Under the pieces are notes generated by a model. It worked only from the letters and a program-made list of their open reading frames with translations, did not search any database and was not told the origin of the DNA. Shown one piece after another: positions 1 to 5,967 of a stretch of 6,167 nucleotides of DNA (the first letter of the stretch is position 1; every line of letters starts with the position of its first letter). The DNA comes from Methylococcaceae bacterium (lineage in GTDB: Bacteria; Pseudomonadota; Gammaproteobacteria; Methylococcales; Methylomonadaceae). The stretch lies in NCBI GenBank assembly GCA_005779525.1, contig SXIZ01000233.1, forward strand, positions 1-6,167, given 5' to 3'. Position numbers and translations under genes: made by a program.

Positions 1-1236
1 ATCAGATAAGGTCGTTTTGGTATCGACCAGATATTTTTCATTCAATGATTGCTGGTCATCTAAAGCATTGAGTCTTGCGCCAGCTCGGGCTTGGGCTTCG
101 CCAAACTTTTTCATCGCCGCATCTATATCAATCAGCACATCATTGACGGTTTTGGCATACGTAGTCCCGACATCTTTCGGGGTACCATCGACATTGATGC
201 TGGTGCTGGCATCTGCGCCCACGCCGCTTTGTCCCGCTGGATCAAAACCAAAATCAGTTAACACCCCGCTGCTATCATTGCTGATTTGCACTGCCGAAGC
301 GGAGCCTGCGGTCGCGGAGACAAATTGGATTTTATTGCCCACAGCGCGTGCAACCACCGCTTGATTCAGCGACGAAGCGTTGATACTGGTATTCACGGCG
401 GCGACTAAATCATTCAAAGAGGTGTAATTACCTGCGGGAATATCGATAGTTGCAGAGGCACCGCCATCCACACTTAAATCGAACGCTTTACCGCCTGCGG
501 AGTAATCAATGCCGTTTTGTAAAAACCGCGCGCCGCTAATCGAGGCATTAACGGGCGAAAATTTGCCGTTTAACGCATCGACAAAGGTATTGAGCACCTG
601 AAACACACTTTGTTTACCTTGGTTGGCAGTGGCCGCCAAACTCACTGAGGGAATATCTTCAAACACTGCAAAACCCAAATCCCCATCTGCGACTTGCCGA
701 TCTGGGCTGATTTGTAACACCCGTTGAGTGACGCCGCCTTGATACACATAGCCCGTGGGTTGCGACAGCGGCGGGACGATCGTGGTATCAAATTTAAAGG
801 GTGGGACGTCCGATAAATTGCCGGAAAAAATATATTCGCCATTAGCATTTTGGGTGTTGGCGATACCGACCAGATTATCCAAGGCTTGTTTGGCTTGTTG
901 CGCCAAGGCTTGCTTATCGCTTTCCAGCAATACTCCGATATTTAAACCTTGCACTGCCAAAGTTCTGACGCTTTGTAAGGCGTTCACCGCATTCGTCAGT
1001 GCCGAATCTTGAATAGTATTACGATCCAGCCCAAAGCCAATATTGGCTTGGTATTGCATGGTTTTATCGATAGTGCCATTTAAATCCAAGGTGCGCGTCG
1101 CTGCCGCCGGATCATCTGCCGGAGTTAAGTTTTTTAATCCCGTAGACAGTTGCAACTGGGTTTTAGACAGTTTATTAGTTTGGTTCTGCATGGCATTGAC
1201 GCCCATTTGCTGAAACCATGCGGTAGATATACGCAT
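1..1236 (-). CDS. flgL: Flagellar hook-filament junction protein FlgL (C-terminus cut by window edge)
   Basis: FlgL (HAP3) joins the flagellar hook, via FlgK, to the flagellin filament and is exported by the flagellar type III apparatus. The frame is open for 412 codons with no stop and leaves the window, so a short C-terminal part is missing. The N-terminus, MRISTAWFQQMGVNAM followed by LSTGLKNLTPADDPAA at about residues 30-46, is the conserved flagellin-like D0/D1 coiled region of FlgL. The visible end, with ARAGARLNALDDQ and then YLVDTKTTLSD, is the matching C-terminal D1 helix. Roughly residues 250-345 form a variable domain resembling flagellin/hook IN repeats (ATIDIPAGNYTSLNDLVAAV), which makes the protein longer than the 317-residue E. 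coli FlgL. The start is supported by an AAGGAGA ribosome site 7-8 bases upstream. FlgK normally precedes FlgL, but here the upstream neighbour is a pilin gene beyond a terminator. A sigma-28 promoter supplies its own transcription. Confidence 0.95.
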   Translation of the reverse strand, partial: MRISTAWFQQMGVNAMQNQTNKLSKTQLQLSTGLKNLTPADDPAAATRTLDLNGTIDKTMQYQANIGFGLDRNTIQDSALTNAVNALQSVRTLAVQGLNIGVLLESDKQALAQQAKQALDNLVGIANTQNANGEYIFSGNLSDVPPFKFDTTIVPPLSQPTGYVYQGGVTQRVLQISPDRQVADGDLGFAVFEDIPSVSLAATANQGKQSVFQVLNTFVDALNGKFSPVNASISGARFLQNGIDYSAGGKAFDLSVDGGASATIDIPAGNYTSLNDLVAAVNTSINASSLNQAVVARAVGNKIQFVSATAGSASAVQISNDSSGVLTDFGFDPAGQSGVGADASTSINVDGTPKDVGTTYAKTVNDVLIDIDAAMKKFGEAQARAGARLNALDDQQSLNEKYLVDTKTTLSD

Positions 1237-1299
1237 TTGAATTCTCCTTCCGTTAACTGTTTGCTATACCGCAAAACGCGTTTGGCGCTGGCTGTCAAT

Positions 1300-1326
1300 T
1301 TATCGACTCGCCGCGGCAAAACTTGA
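1300..1326 (-). promoter_or_regulatory. Sigma-28 (FliA) promoter of flgL
   Basis: On the minus strand the -35 element is TCAAGTTT (1326-1319), followed by exactly 11 bases and then the -10 element GTCGATAA (1307-1300). The E. coli FliA consensus is TAAAGTTT-N11-GCCGATAA, so each half matches 7 of 8 with the canonical spacing. Transcription would start near 1293, giving a leader of about 56 bases before flgL. This fits a late flagellar gene expressed after hook completion, when FlgM is exported. Confidence 0.88.
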
Positions 1327-1357
1327 TCGCCAAAAGTTGCCTATATAGGTGACAGTT

Positions 1358-1379
1358 ATTTAATTGCATGAAATTAAAT
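1358..1379. repeat. Perfect 8-bp AT-rich inverted repeat upstream of the flgL promoter
   Basis: The arms ATTTAATT and AATTAAAT flank the six bases GCATGA. The element lies about 32 bp upstream of the sigma-28 -35 hexamer, that is about 65-86 bp upstream of the predicted start site. It could be an operator or simply AT-rich chance. No known regulator motif is recognised. Confidence 0.4.
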
Positions 1380-1395
1380 GGTTTATTGGCTTGAA

Positions 1396-1425
1396 TAGTG
1401 CTTTTTAGTTATTTTAAAAGCATTA
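1396..1425. repeat. Weak 10-bp hairpin with A/T-rich stem
   Basis: Bases 1396-1405 pair with 1416-1425 (core TGCTTTT / AAAAGCA) around a 10-base loop, with one G-T mismatch in the stem. It has no G/C-rich stem and no following U-tract on the minus strand, so it is not a convincing terminator. The function is unknown. Confidence 0.3.
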
Positions 1426-1513
1426 TTTGTACCAAATTGAGGAGGGAAATGCCGGGCTTGAAGTGCTTGGCCCAAGGGTAGATATGTATGTATGTTTTAG
1501 CTTCCGTAGGCAT

Positions 1514-1550
1514 AAAAAAACCACCAGGAGGCGACTCAAGGTGGTTTTTT
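1514..1550 (-). terminator. Rho-independent terminator of the pilin gene (symmetric, could act both ways)
   Basis: The arms AAAAAACCACC (1515-1525) and GGTGGTTTTTT (1540-1550) are perfect complements around a 14-base loop. On the minus strand the GGTGG stem ends in a run of seven T (1520-1514), about 50 bases after the pilin stop codon. The mirror-image A-tract means it could also stop plus-strand transcription. It separates pilin transcription from flgL. Confidence 0.9.
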
Positions 1551-1597
1551 ATATAGTTGGATAAAATCACCCAACAAATTTAACTAAAGCTAGGTAT

Positions 1598-2026
1598 TTA
1601 GCAAATTCCTGCAGCTATACATGTTCCGCCTTTGGTCCAGGTAACTTGTCCAGTAGCAAGAGCAGGCGTCAGAGTATATGTTTCACCCGCTAAACCATTT
1701 GTGTTTATTGCTGTGGCTGTAATTGTACCATTAGCAACAGTAGCAACAGTCGCTACAAATCCAGTTGCCACGGCTACGTTTGCTGGTACGCCATTTTGAC
1801 CAGCACCGCAAGCAACGATTGGAGATACTGCTTGGTCTTGCGCACAAATTTCAACAGCTACTTTAGCACCATTAGTCGCTAAAACTACCTCAGTAAATTT
1901 CGCTTTTTTAGTATAAGTTTGATAAGCAGGCAATGCCACTGAAGCCAGGATGCCGATGATCGCAACTACGATCATTAACTCGATTAAGGTAAAACCTTGT
2001 TGTTTTTTAATAGGTAAGCTATTCAT
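1598..2026 (-). CDS. pilA: Type IV major-type pilin (prepilin), PilA family
   Basis: This is a type IV pilus subunit, made as a prepilin, cleaved and N-methylated by PilD, then polymerised through its hydrophobic N-terminal helix. The class III leader is ten residues plus Gly11 (KKQQG), cleaved before Phe12. GFTLIELMIVVAIIGILASV follows, with the essential Glu at mature position 5 (Glu16). The 142-residue length is typical. Cysteines are at 61, 73, 136 and 142. The C-terminal pair, in GGTCIAAGIC, would form the usual C-terminal disulfide loop, and 61/73 may form a second. Residues about 82-130 are rich in Ala, Thr, Val and Asn, with few charges. GGAGAG sits 5 bases before the ATG. It is a single-gene unit, with its own sigma-54 promoter upstream and a terminator downstream, which argues for an abundant major pilin rather than a minor pilin. 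Assembly genes are not in the window, so the exact ortholog is not certain. Confidence 0.93.
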   Translation of the reverse strand: MNSLPIKKQQGFTLIELMIVVAIIGILASVALPAYQTYTKKAKFTEVVLATNGAKVAVEICAQDQAVSPIVACGAGQNGVPANVAVATGFVATVATVANGTITATAINTNGLAGETYTLTPALATGQVTWTKGGTCIAAGIC

Positions 2027-2098
2027 GATGACTCTCCAAATTATTGTGGGTGATGTTTTTTTAAGATTAACTCGTTAGTAATCTGTCGAATAAGTAAA

Positions 2099-2114
2099 AG
2101 CAGAAAGCGTGCCA
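2099..2114 (-). promoter_or_regulatory. Sigma-54 (RpoN) -24/-12 promoter of the pilin gene
   Basis: The minus strand reads TGGCACGCTTTCTGCT (2114-2099). Against the consensus TGGCACG-N4-TTGCW, every fixed position matches except one T to C change. The invariant GG and GC doublets have the required spacing. Transcription would start near 2088, leaving a leader of about 62 bases. Many gammaproteobacterial pilA genes are known to use RpoN with the PilS/PilR two-component system, which is the likely control here. Confidence 0.92.
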
Positions 2115-2188
2115 AAAACTATAAACCTGAATTTTGTGACTTGGCTGGGTGTTAGCGCGCTGAATAGGCATAAAAAACTGACAATTTT

Positions 2189-2204
2189 GGTCACCTGGGT
2201 GACC
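2189..2204. promoter_or_regulatory. Candidate activator-binding dyad for the pilin sigma-54 promoter
   Basis: GGTCACC-TG-GGTGACC is a perfect 7-bp inverted repeat centred about 108 bp upstream of the predicted pilin start site. Sigma-54 activators typically bind dyads 80-150 bp upstream, so the position suits PilR or another enhancer-binding protein. The half-site recurs at 2416-2422. Which protein binds is inference. The run of five T after it on the plus strand also gives it a terminator-like look, but no plus-strand gene precedes it. Confidence 0.5.
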
Positions 2205-2220
2205 TTTTTGGGAAAGACAG

Positions 2221-2248
2221 GTTGGGCTAACCCAACGATTAACCCAAC
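2221..2248. repeat. GTTGGG/CCCAAC dyad overlapping a direct repeat of TAACCCAAC
   Basis: GTTGGG (2221-2226) and CCCAAC (2231-2236) form a perfect 6-bp dyad around CTAA. The nine bases TAACCCAAC occur at 2228-2236 and again 12 bp later at 2240-2248, so the copies are about one helical turn apart. The element lies next to the GGTCACC dyad, further from the pilin promoter, and could hold additional activator half-sites. Confidence 0.45.
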
Positions 2249-2433
2249 AATTCGAGGTTCTTAACTGTTAGGCTTCCGAGGGTCAGCCCGGCCTATTCTC
2301 AATAGACTTTTAGGCTAGCGTAAGCCCAGCTGGTTGCCCGCTAACGCTATAAGCTTTGAGTATTGCTGTTTAGCAGCACATTGAGTGATGCGGTGTGCGG
2401 CAATAGAGCCATTTTGGTCACCCACGATTTGTC

Positions 2434-2449
2434 CATTTCGGGCGAAATG
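2434..2449 (-). terminator. Hairpin directly after the SUMF1-like gene
   Basis: CATTTCG (2434-2440) and CGAAATG (2443-2449) are perfect complements starting two bases after the stop codon of the minus-strand gene. No U-tract follows on the minus strand, so it is more likely a 3'-end stabilising hairpin or a weak terminator than a full intrinsic terminator. Confidence 0.45.
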
Positions 2450-2450
2450 T

Positions 2451-3233
2451 TTACGGTTGCCAAACTAAACGAAAACCAATATCACTGCTGCGCTGCGCTG
2501 GCATCCCCGTAAAGCGCACTGCCGAGCGCGTATTAAAAGCGCTGGCAACCCAGCTGCCGCCACGTGAGACTTTGTATTTGCCTGTTTCTGGCCCTTGTGG
2601 ATCATTTTCTGGGCTATTAGCGTAAGTGTTTTCGCCATACCAATCCTGTACCCATTCCCAGACGTTACCATGCATGTCATACAATCCCCAGGGATTAGGT
2701 TGTTTTTCAGCTACTGGACTGGATTTACCATGGTAGCCTTCATTACCAAACCAAGCGTATTGGCTTAATTTTTTGGGATCATCGCCAAACGAGTACACGC
2801 CCGTACTCCCTGCGCGTGCCGCATATTCCCATTCTGCTTCGGTCGGTAGCCGAAAATGTTGGGTGCCCGTTTTGGCGTTCAGTTTGCTGATGAATTCTTG
2901 CACTTCATTCCAGTTCACACTCTCCACTGGATTATTTAATACTTTATATTTGCTGGGATTATTACCCATCACTTTAACCCATTGGGTTTGGGTAACTTCA
3001 GTTTCACCTAGGTAAAATGCTTTGGTGATACACACTTTGTGTCTGGGTAATTCGTTGCGACCGCTTTCTTTAAAGTCTACATCGCGCCCCATTTGAAAAC
3101 ACCCCGGGGCTATTTTCACTAAGGTTATGCCATCAATAGTTTGGGTTTCGGCGGCAGCGGGTGCGGTAGACCACAGCATGCAGGTCAGTAGACCCACAAC
3201 TGAGCAGTTTATTATTTTTGTTGTATGCTGCAT
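2451..3233 (-). CDS. Secreted SUMF1/FGE-fold protein lacking the catalytic cysteines
   Basis: This is a member of the formylglycine-generating-enzyme sulfatase (FGE/SUMF1) fold family. Residues 1-28 form a Sec signal peptide (hydrophobic core, then APAAA before Glu29). The domain follows: GCFQMG (44-49), FYLGETEVTQTQW (73-85), PVESVNWNE (102-110), FRLPTEAEWEYAARAG (127-142), GLYDMHGNVWEW (183-194), SRGGSW (223-228) and a terminal GFRLV (253-257). True FGE carries two copper-binding cysteines just after RGGSW. Here the stretch is VASAFNTRSAVR, and the only cysteines are at 10, 18, 45 and 68. It is therefore unlikely to make formylglycine and is probably a binding or scaffold variant in the periplasm. 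The ATG at 3233 was chosen because AAGGAGA lies just upstream and a signal peptide begins there. An in-frame ATG at 3332 would add 33 residues ahead of the signal peptide. The substrate or partner is unknown. A hairpin follows the stop codon. Confidence 0.85.
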   Translation of the reverse strand: MQHTTKIINCSVVGLLTCMLWSTAPAAAETQTIDGITLVKIAPGCFQMGRDVDFKESGRNELPRHKVCITKAFYLGETEVTQTQWVKVMGNNPSKYKVLNNPVESVNWNEVQEFISKLNAKTGTQHFRLPTEAEWEYAARAGSTGVYSFGDDPKKLSQYAWFGNEGYHGKSSPVAEKQPNPWGLYDMHGNVWEWVQDWYGENTYANSPENDPQGPETGKYKVSRGGSWVASAFNTRSAVRFTGMPAQRSSDIGFRLVWQP

Positions 3234-3270
3234 GAGCGTCTCCTTACAAGAGTTACAGAGGGTTGCATAG

Positions 3271-3294
3271 ACCCGAGCAGGGTAGCGATCTACC
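3271..3294 (-). promoter_or_regulatory. Two mutually exclusive small hairpins in the leader of the SUMF1-like gene
   Basis: On the minus strand GGTAG-ATCG-CTACC (3294-3281) can form a 5-bp hairpin, and ACCC-TGCTC-GGGT (3283-3271) can form another. They share the bases ACC, so only one can form at a time. They lie 38-61 bases before the start codon. The stems are short and the arrangement may be chance. An operator dyad is also possible. Confidence 0.25.
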
Positions 3295-3385
3295 TGGGCC
3301 GGGCCAACACTTACATGGCGCTCATATATCATTCGGCATACGGCTAGGATAGCAAGAGCTCGTATTCATTCGCGCAGGGCTTTGG

Positions 3386-3391
3386 TAGAAT
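3386..3391 (+). promoter_or_regulatory. Possible -10 element for the propeller gene
   Basis: TAGAAT matches TATAAT at 5 of 6 positions and lies 64 bases before the chosen start codon, in the 221-bp spacer between divergent genes. No good TTGACA-like hexamer lies 16-18 bases upstream, so the call is weak. No convincing promoter was found for the divergent minus-strand gene. Confidence 0.3.
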
Positions 3392-3454
3392 TCTTAACTT
3401 TTCTGGATGCAGGGTAACCTGATACTTGAGCCAAATTATTCTAGCAGTAAACCC

Positions 3455-4708
3455 ATGATGAATCTAAAAATTGATAATCGAGTCAACACCCACACATGTT
3501 TGTCGCTGCTGGTCATCGGCGGTTTAAGTTTGTCGGGCTGTGCTAGCACCAGTAATTTCGCAGTATCGGCTGTGCATGCACAGCAAGTTCGATTTCCGAT
3601 AGCAGCATTGCAAAATTTGGAAATCCTGGCGTTTGATGTTTATCAGGCGGAGACGCAACGCGTGGATGCCGTGGTGGCTGCTGCGGCAACGTCGAATAAA
3701 AAGCTGCAGAGTATCTATTATCTGTATTCAGAGGATGGTGGGCAGCAATGGTCCGTGCCGCAAGTGATTAGCACAGGTTTGCCGCTGTCTATCAGTAGTC
3801 GGGGTAACGATGTGCAAATTGCCAGCTTCGCCGAGCAGCGTGTAGTACTTTGGCAAAGCGCTGGCGATTTACCGGGTATGGGGCCTATGGTGAGCGCCTA
3901 TTCCGTAGATGCCGGGAAAACTTGGCAGGCTGGCGCCAATCCTGCGCGTAATGACGCGGGTGATCAAGCGCGTATTGATCTAGCTGCGGACCAACAAGGT
4001 AAGTTTCATGCGGTTTGGTTAGAAGATCCTGAGGAGCATGGCTATCAAAGTTTACGTTATGCACGCTCGTTTGACGCGGGTGCCCACTGGGAGGCTGCGC
4101 AAACTTTGGATGATTCTACCTGTAGTTGTTGTTGGAATACCTTAACCCCAGGAGCGCAGGGTGAACTCAAGGTGTTGTATCGCAATATGCAGCCGCGGGA
4201 TATGAGTCTAATCCAGTCCACTGATCACGGTGTCACTTGGCAAACAGCGGGGGTTGTCGGTGATTTCCAATGGCAATTTGATGGGTGTCCGCATATCGGT
4301 GGGGGCTTAGCGGCAATCACCGTCAATGCAAAAACGTGGTTGCACAGTATCGTGTGGACTGGGGTCGAGCATAAACAAGGCTTGTATTACTTAGGTTCCG
4401 AAGATGATGGGCGCCATTGGAGCACGCCGCATCTGTTTAGTGCGCAGGGCTTGCATGGTGATATTGTTGCCCAAACGCCCGAAGACGTCCGCGCAATTTG
4501 GGATGAGCGTAATGCTGAAGGCGCGTTGATAAAATTTGCAAATTCACACGATGGTGGTAAACATTGGTCTAGCGCCCTGTCATTGTCTACACCGGGAGCT
4601 GTGGCTACACATCCACGTTTACTGCAAAGTTCAACAGGCACCTTGGCCTTTTGGACGGAGAAATCAGCCAAAGAGCCTTCTCGCTGGGCTATGGCCTGGA
4701 TACCTTGA
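3455..4708 (+). CDS. Asp-box (BNR) beta-propeller lipoprotein, sialidase-like fold, with Cys-x-Cys-Cys motif
   Basis: This 417-residue exported lipoprotein has a signal peptide ending in the lipobox LSGC, so Cys29 would be lipidated. Ala at +2 predicts the outer membrane. Six Asp-boxes (S-x-D-x-G-x-x-W) lie at 92-99, 150-157, 205-212, 255-262, 315-322 and 364-371. The spacing of about 50-60 residues fits a six-bladed propeller as in sialidases. Only a degenerate xRxP (VRFP, 45-48) resembles the sialidase RIP motif and no catalytic set is evident, so enzyme activity is not supported. Cys223, Cys225 and Cys226 (TCSCCW), with Cys278-Pro-His280, form a possible metal site. A copC gene follows 168 bp downstream, which suggests a role in copper or cuproprotein handling in the envelope, but that is inference. 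The start is uncertain: ATGs at 3407, 3455 and 3458 are in frame and none has a strong ribosome site. I chose 3455 because it gives a normal-length signal peptide. Confidence 0.8.
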   Translation: MMNLKIDNRVNTHTCLSLLVIGGLSLSGCASTSNFAVSAVHAQQVRFPIAALQNLEILAFDVYQAETQRVDAVVAAAATSNKKLQSIYYLYSEDGGQQWSVPQVISTGLPLSISSRGNDVQIASFAEQRVVLWQSAGDLPGMGPMVSAYSVDAGKTWQAGANPARNDAGDQARIDLAADQQGKFHAVWLEDPEEHGYQSLRYARSFDAGAHWEAAQTLDDSTCSCCWNTLTPGAQGELKVLYRNMQPRDMSLIQSTDHGVTWQTAGVVGDFQWQFDGCPHIGGGLAAITVNAKTWLHSIVWTGVEHKQGLYYLGSEDDGRHWSTPHLFSAQGLHGDIVAQTPEDVRAIWDERNAEGALIKFANSHDGGKHWSSALSLSTPGAVATHPRLLQSSTGTLAFWTEKSAKEPSRWAMAWIP

Positions 4709-4800
4709 TAGCAGAATGATACACGGAAGGTCTAAAAAAACTTGGGCCCATGCAGATTGGCGGTAATCAACAAATTACAGCAGCTATAGATGCCCGAGTA

Positions 4801-4806
4801 TATAAT
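4801..4806 (+). promoter_or_regulatory. Possible sigma-70 -10 element before copC
   Basis: A perfect TATAAT lies 71 bases before the copC start, in the 168-bp gap after the propeller gene. The nearest -35 candidate, TTACAG at 4775-4780, leaves a 20-base spacer, which is too long for a strong promoter. No known copper operator (CueR, CopR or CsoR type) was recognised. If real, it would let copC and the genes after it be transcribed apart from the propeller gene. Confidence 0.4.
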
Positions 4807-4876
4807 GCGTGACACATTTTTTCTCTGATCTTTAGCAAAGGTAGAGATCTAACCTGATTCAACTCATGGGATTACT

Positions 4877-5263
4877 ATGAAAAATAATAAAAATAGGTTT
4901 TTGAACAGTATAGGCGCTTTAGGCGCGGTGGTGGCGCTGTTGTTGCCGCTGCCAGTATTCGCGCATGCCATTTTAGTGAAATCGCAACCAGCAAAAGATG
5001 AAGTCATCAGCGTCAGCCCGAAACAGATCGATGTTTGGTTTAACGACAAAGTGGGGAGTGAATATAAAGCCCTCGCTGTGATCGATAGTGCCGGTAAACG
5101 GGTGGATAACAAAGATGTGGAACAAGAATCGGGTAATGAAGCCCATTTATATGCCACTTTACAAAATTTGGAGCCGGGTACCTATACTGTTAGGTATCGC
5201 GTGGTGTCTATCGATACTCATATTATTACTGGAAAATTCCAGTTTAGTGTTAAAGCTCCTTAA
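4877..5263 (+). CDS. copC: CopC-type periplasmic Cu(II)-binding protein
   Basis: CopC is a small periplasmic beta-barrel protein that binds Cu(II) and usually works with the inner-membrane protein CopD or with copper enzymes. The 128-residue product has a Sec signal peptide with a likely cleavage after Ala29 (LPVFA before HAILVKSQPA). His30 would become the mature N-terminus, which is the hallmark first Cu(II) ligand in CopC. The other expected ligands are present as Asp113 and His115 in VSIDTHIITGKFQFSV near the end. The Met/His-rich Cu(I) site of Pseudomonas syringae CopC is absent, so this is a Cu(II)-only type. YTVRYRVVS and the terminal FQFSV are also family-typical. The mature length of 99 residues is normal. 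The ribosome site is poor (GGGATT). It is followed after 17 bases by an unknown lipoprotein gene, probably in the same operon. No copD is visible in the window. Confidence 0.92.
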   Translation: MKNNKNRFLNSIGALGAVVALLLPLPVFAHAILVKSQPAKDEVISVSPKQIDVWFNDKVGSEYKALAVIDSAGKRVDNKDVEQESGNEAHLYATLQNLEPGTYTVRYRVVSIDTHIITGKFQFSVKAP

Positions 5264-5280
5264 TTCTGGATTGTTGAACT

Positions 5281-5967
5281 ATGCGCCTGATGTCCTCTAA
5301 AATTTTTAATTCACTGCTGAGCCTAGTAGTCACTGTAATCCTGGCTAGCAGTTTGAGTGGTTGCAAATGGATAGATATTTTAAAAGGTACGCCACCGCCG
5401 CAAATTGCGGATAAAGAAAAAGTAAACTGTTTGGTGACTAATGATTTTTATGCCGTACATTTTACCGCCTACATTAAACCCAACGGTGACTTAAAGGATG
5501 CGGATCGTGAGGCGTTATTACGCCCGTATTGCCAAGAATTACCGTATCCTGGAAAAGTGTTTTTTAGTGCAGATTTGATTGATCGTGACATCCGCACTAC
5601 GCCTATCGGTATTCGTGTGGCTGAGTTTGAAAAAATCGGCAAAGGCGATAAAGCAGAAGACTTTAAAGAAATCGGGGTGATTAATGAGATTCCCGCAAAA
5701 TTGTACCCACGGGGTGTGGTGGAAGCGCAAGCCGATATTGCGCGTAATGGCTATTATGCGATGTTTTTAATTGTCGGCGGCGAAGAAGCTTTATCCGAAG
5801 ATGACAAACTGCGCGTCGCCTTTCATGTTGGCGGCAATCCTTATGGCTTAAGCACCGAAATCTGGACCGCGATTATCGGTGGTGGCGGATTTTTAGTTTT
5901 GTGTTTAGTGTACTTAGGCTATCGCTGGTGGAAAAAACGCCAAGCGCAAGTTGAGGTAGCGGGCTGA
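5281..5967 (+). CDS. Uncharacterised lipoprotein with C-terminal membrane helix
   Basis: I do not recognise this 228-residue family. Residues 7-28 form a signal peptide ending in the lipobox LSGC, making Cys28 the likely lipidated residue, followed by Lys29 and a PPP linker at 38-40. The exported part (about 40-190) is acidic-basic mixed and predicted globular. It has two cysteines (50 and 84) that could form a disulfide, and the motifs VHFTAYIKPNGD, KVFFSADLIDRDI and TTPIGIRVAEF. A hydrophobic helix at about 194-214 is followed by YRWWKKR, so a short C-terminal tail would face the cytoplasm. Together these imply a periplasmic domain anchored at both ends in the inner membrane. If the lipobox is not used, the first segment would be an ordinary membrane anchor. 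Position between copC and a HupE/UreJ-like gene suggests a role in copper transport or delivery, but there is no direct sequence evidence for metal binding. An alternative start is the ATG at 5290. Confidence 0.75.
   Translation: MRLMSSKIFNSLLSLVVTVILASSLSGCKWIDILKGTPPPQIADKEKVNCLVTNDFYAVHFTAYIKPNGDLKDADREALLRPYCQELPYPGKVFFSADLIDRDIRTTPIGIRVAEFEKIGKGDKAEDFKEIGVINEIPAKLYPRGVVEAQADIARNGYYAMFLIVGGEEALSEDDKLRVAFHVGGNPYGLSTEIWTAIIGGGGFLVLCLVYLGYRWWKKRQAQVEVAG

Larger units (their letters stand above)
1237..1597. other. Spacer between flgL and the pilin gene
   Basis: These 361 bases hold no credible gene on either strand. Reading on the minus strand from the pilin stop, they contain the pilin terminator, about 90 bases without recognisable signals, two AT-rich inverted repeats, the sigma-28 promoter and the flgL leader. 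No flgK remnant is visible. Confidence 0.75.
2027..2450. other. Repeat-rich regulatory spacer upstream of the pilin gene
   Basis: No gene is supported in these 424 bases. They hold the pilin leader and sigma-54 promoter, then a cluster of dyads. The main ones are GGTCACC/GGTGACC at 2189-2204 and GTTGGG/CCCAAC at 2221-2236. Smaller ones are TAGGC/GCCTA at 2269-2273 and 2291-2295, CTATT/AATAG at 2293-2305, TAGCGT/ACGCTA at 2316-2321 and 2344-2349, and TGCTG/CAGCA at 2364-2378. The 12-mer ATTTTGGTCACC occurs at 2184-2195 and again at 2411-2422. The density of dyads suggests a regulatory region or a decayed repeat element. No insertion-sequence ends are recognised. Confidence 0.6.

Noticed and set aside
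17..364. Plus-strand 115-codon open frame
   Set aside because: It lies antisense to the clear FlgL coding sequence and has no recognisable motifs or ribosome site.
2189..2209. Plus-strand intrinsic terminator (dyad plus five T)
   Set aside because: No plus-strand gene lies upstream of it. The position relative to the sigma-54 promoter makes an activator site more likely.
2451..3233. Active formylglycine-generating enzyme
   Set aside because: Both catalytic cysteines are absent after RGGSW, and no sulfatase gene is nearby.
3234..3332. 33-codon N-terminal extension of the SUMF1-like gene
   Set aside because: It would put a non-hydrophobic stretch ahead of a complete signal peptide. The ATG at 3233 has a strong ribosome site.
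3455..4708. Functional exo-alpha-sialidase
   Set aside because: Asp-boxes show only the fold. The RIP motif is degenerate and no arginine triad or nucleophile arrangement could be identified.
4864..5157. Minus-strand 97-codon open frame over copC
   Set aside because: It is a shadow of copC, whose signal peptide and copper ligands are unmistakable.
5281..5967. PmoD/AmoD-like copper protein of methane or ammonia oxidisers
   Set aside because: The signal peptide plus C-terminal helix layout is similar, but I see no matching cysteine/methionine copper motif and no pmo or amo gene in the window.
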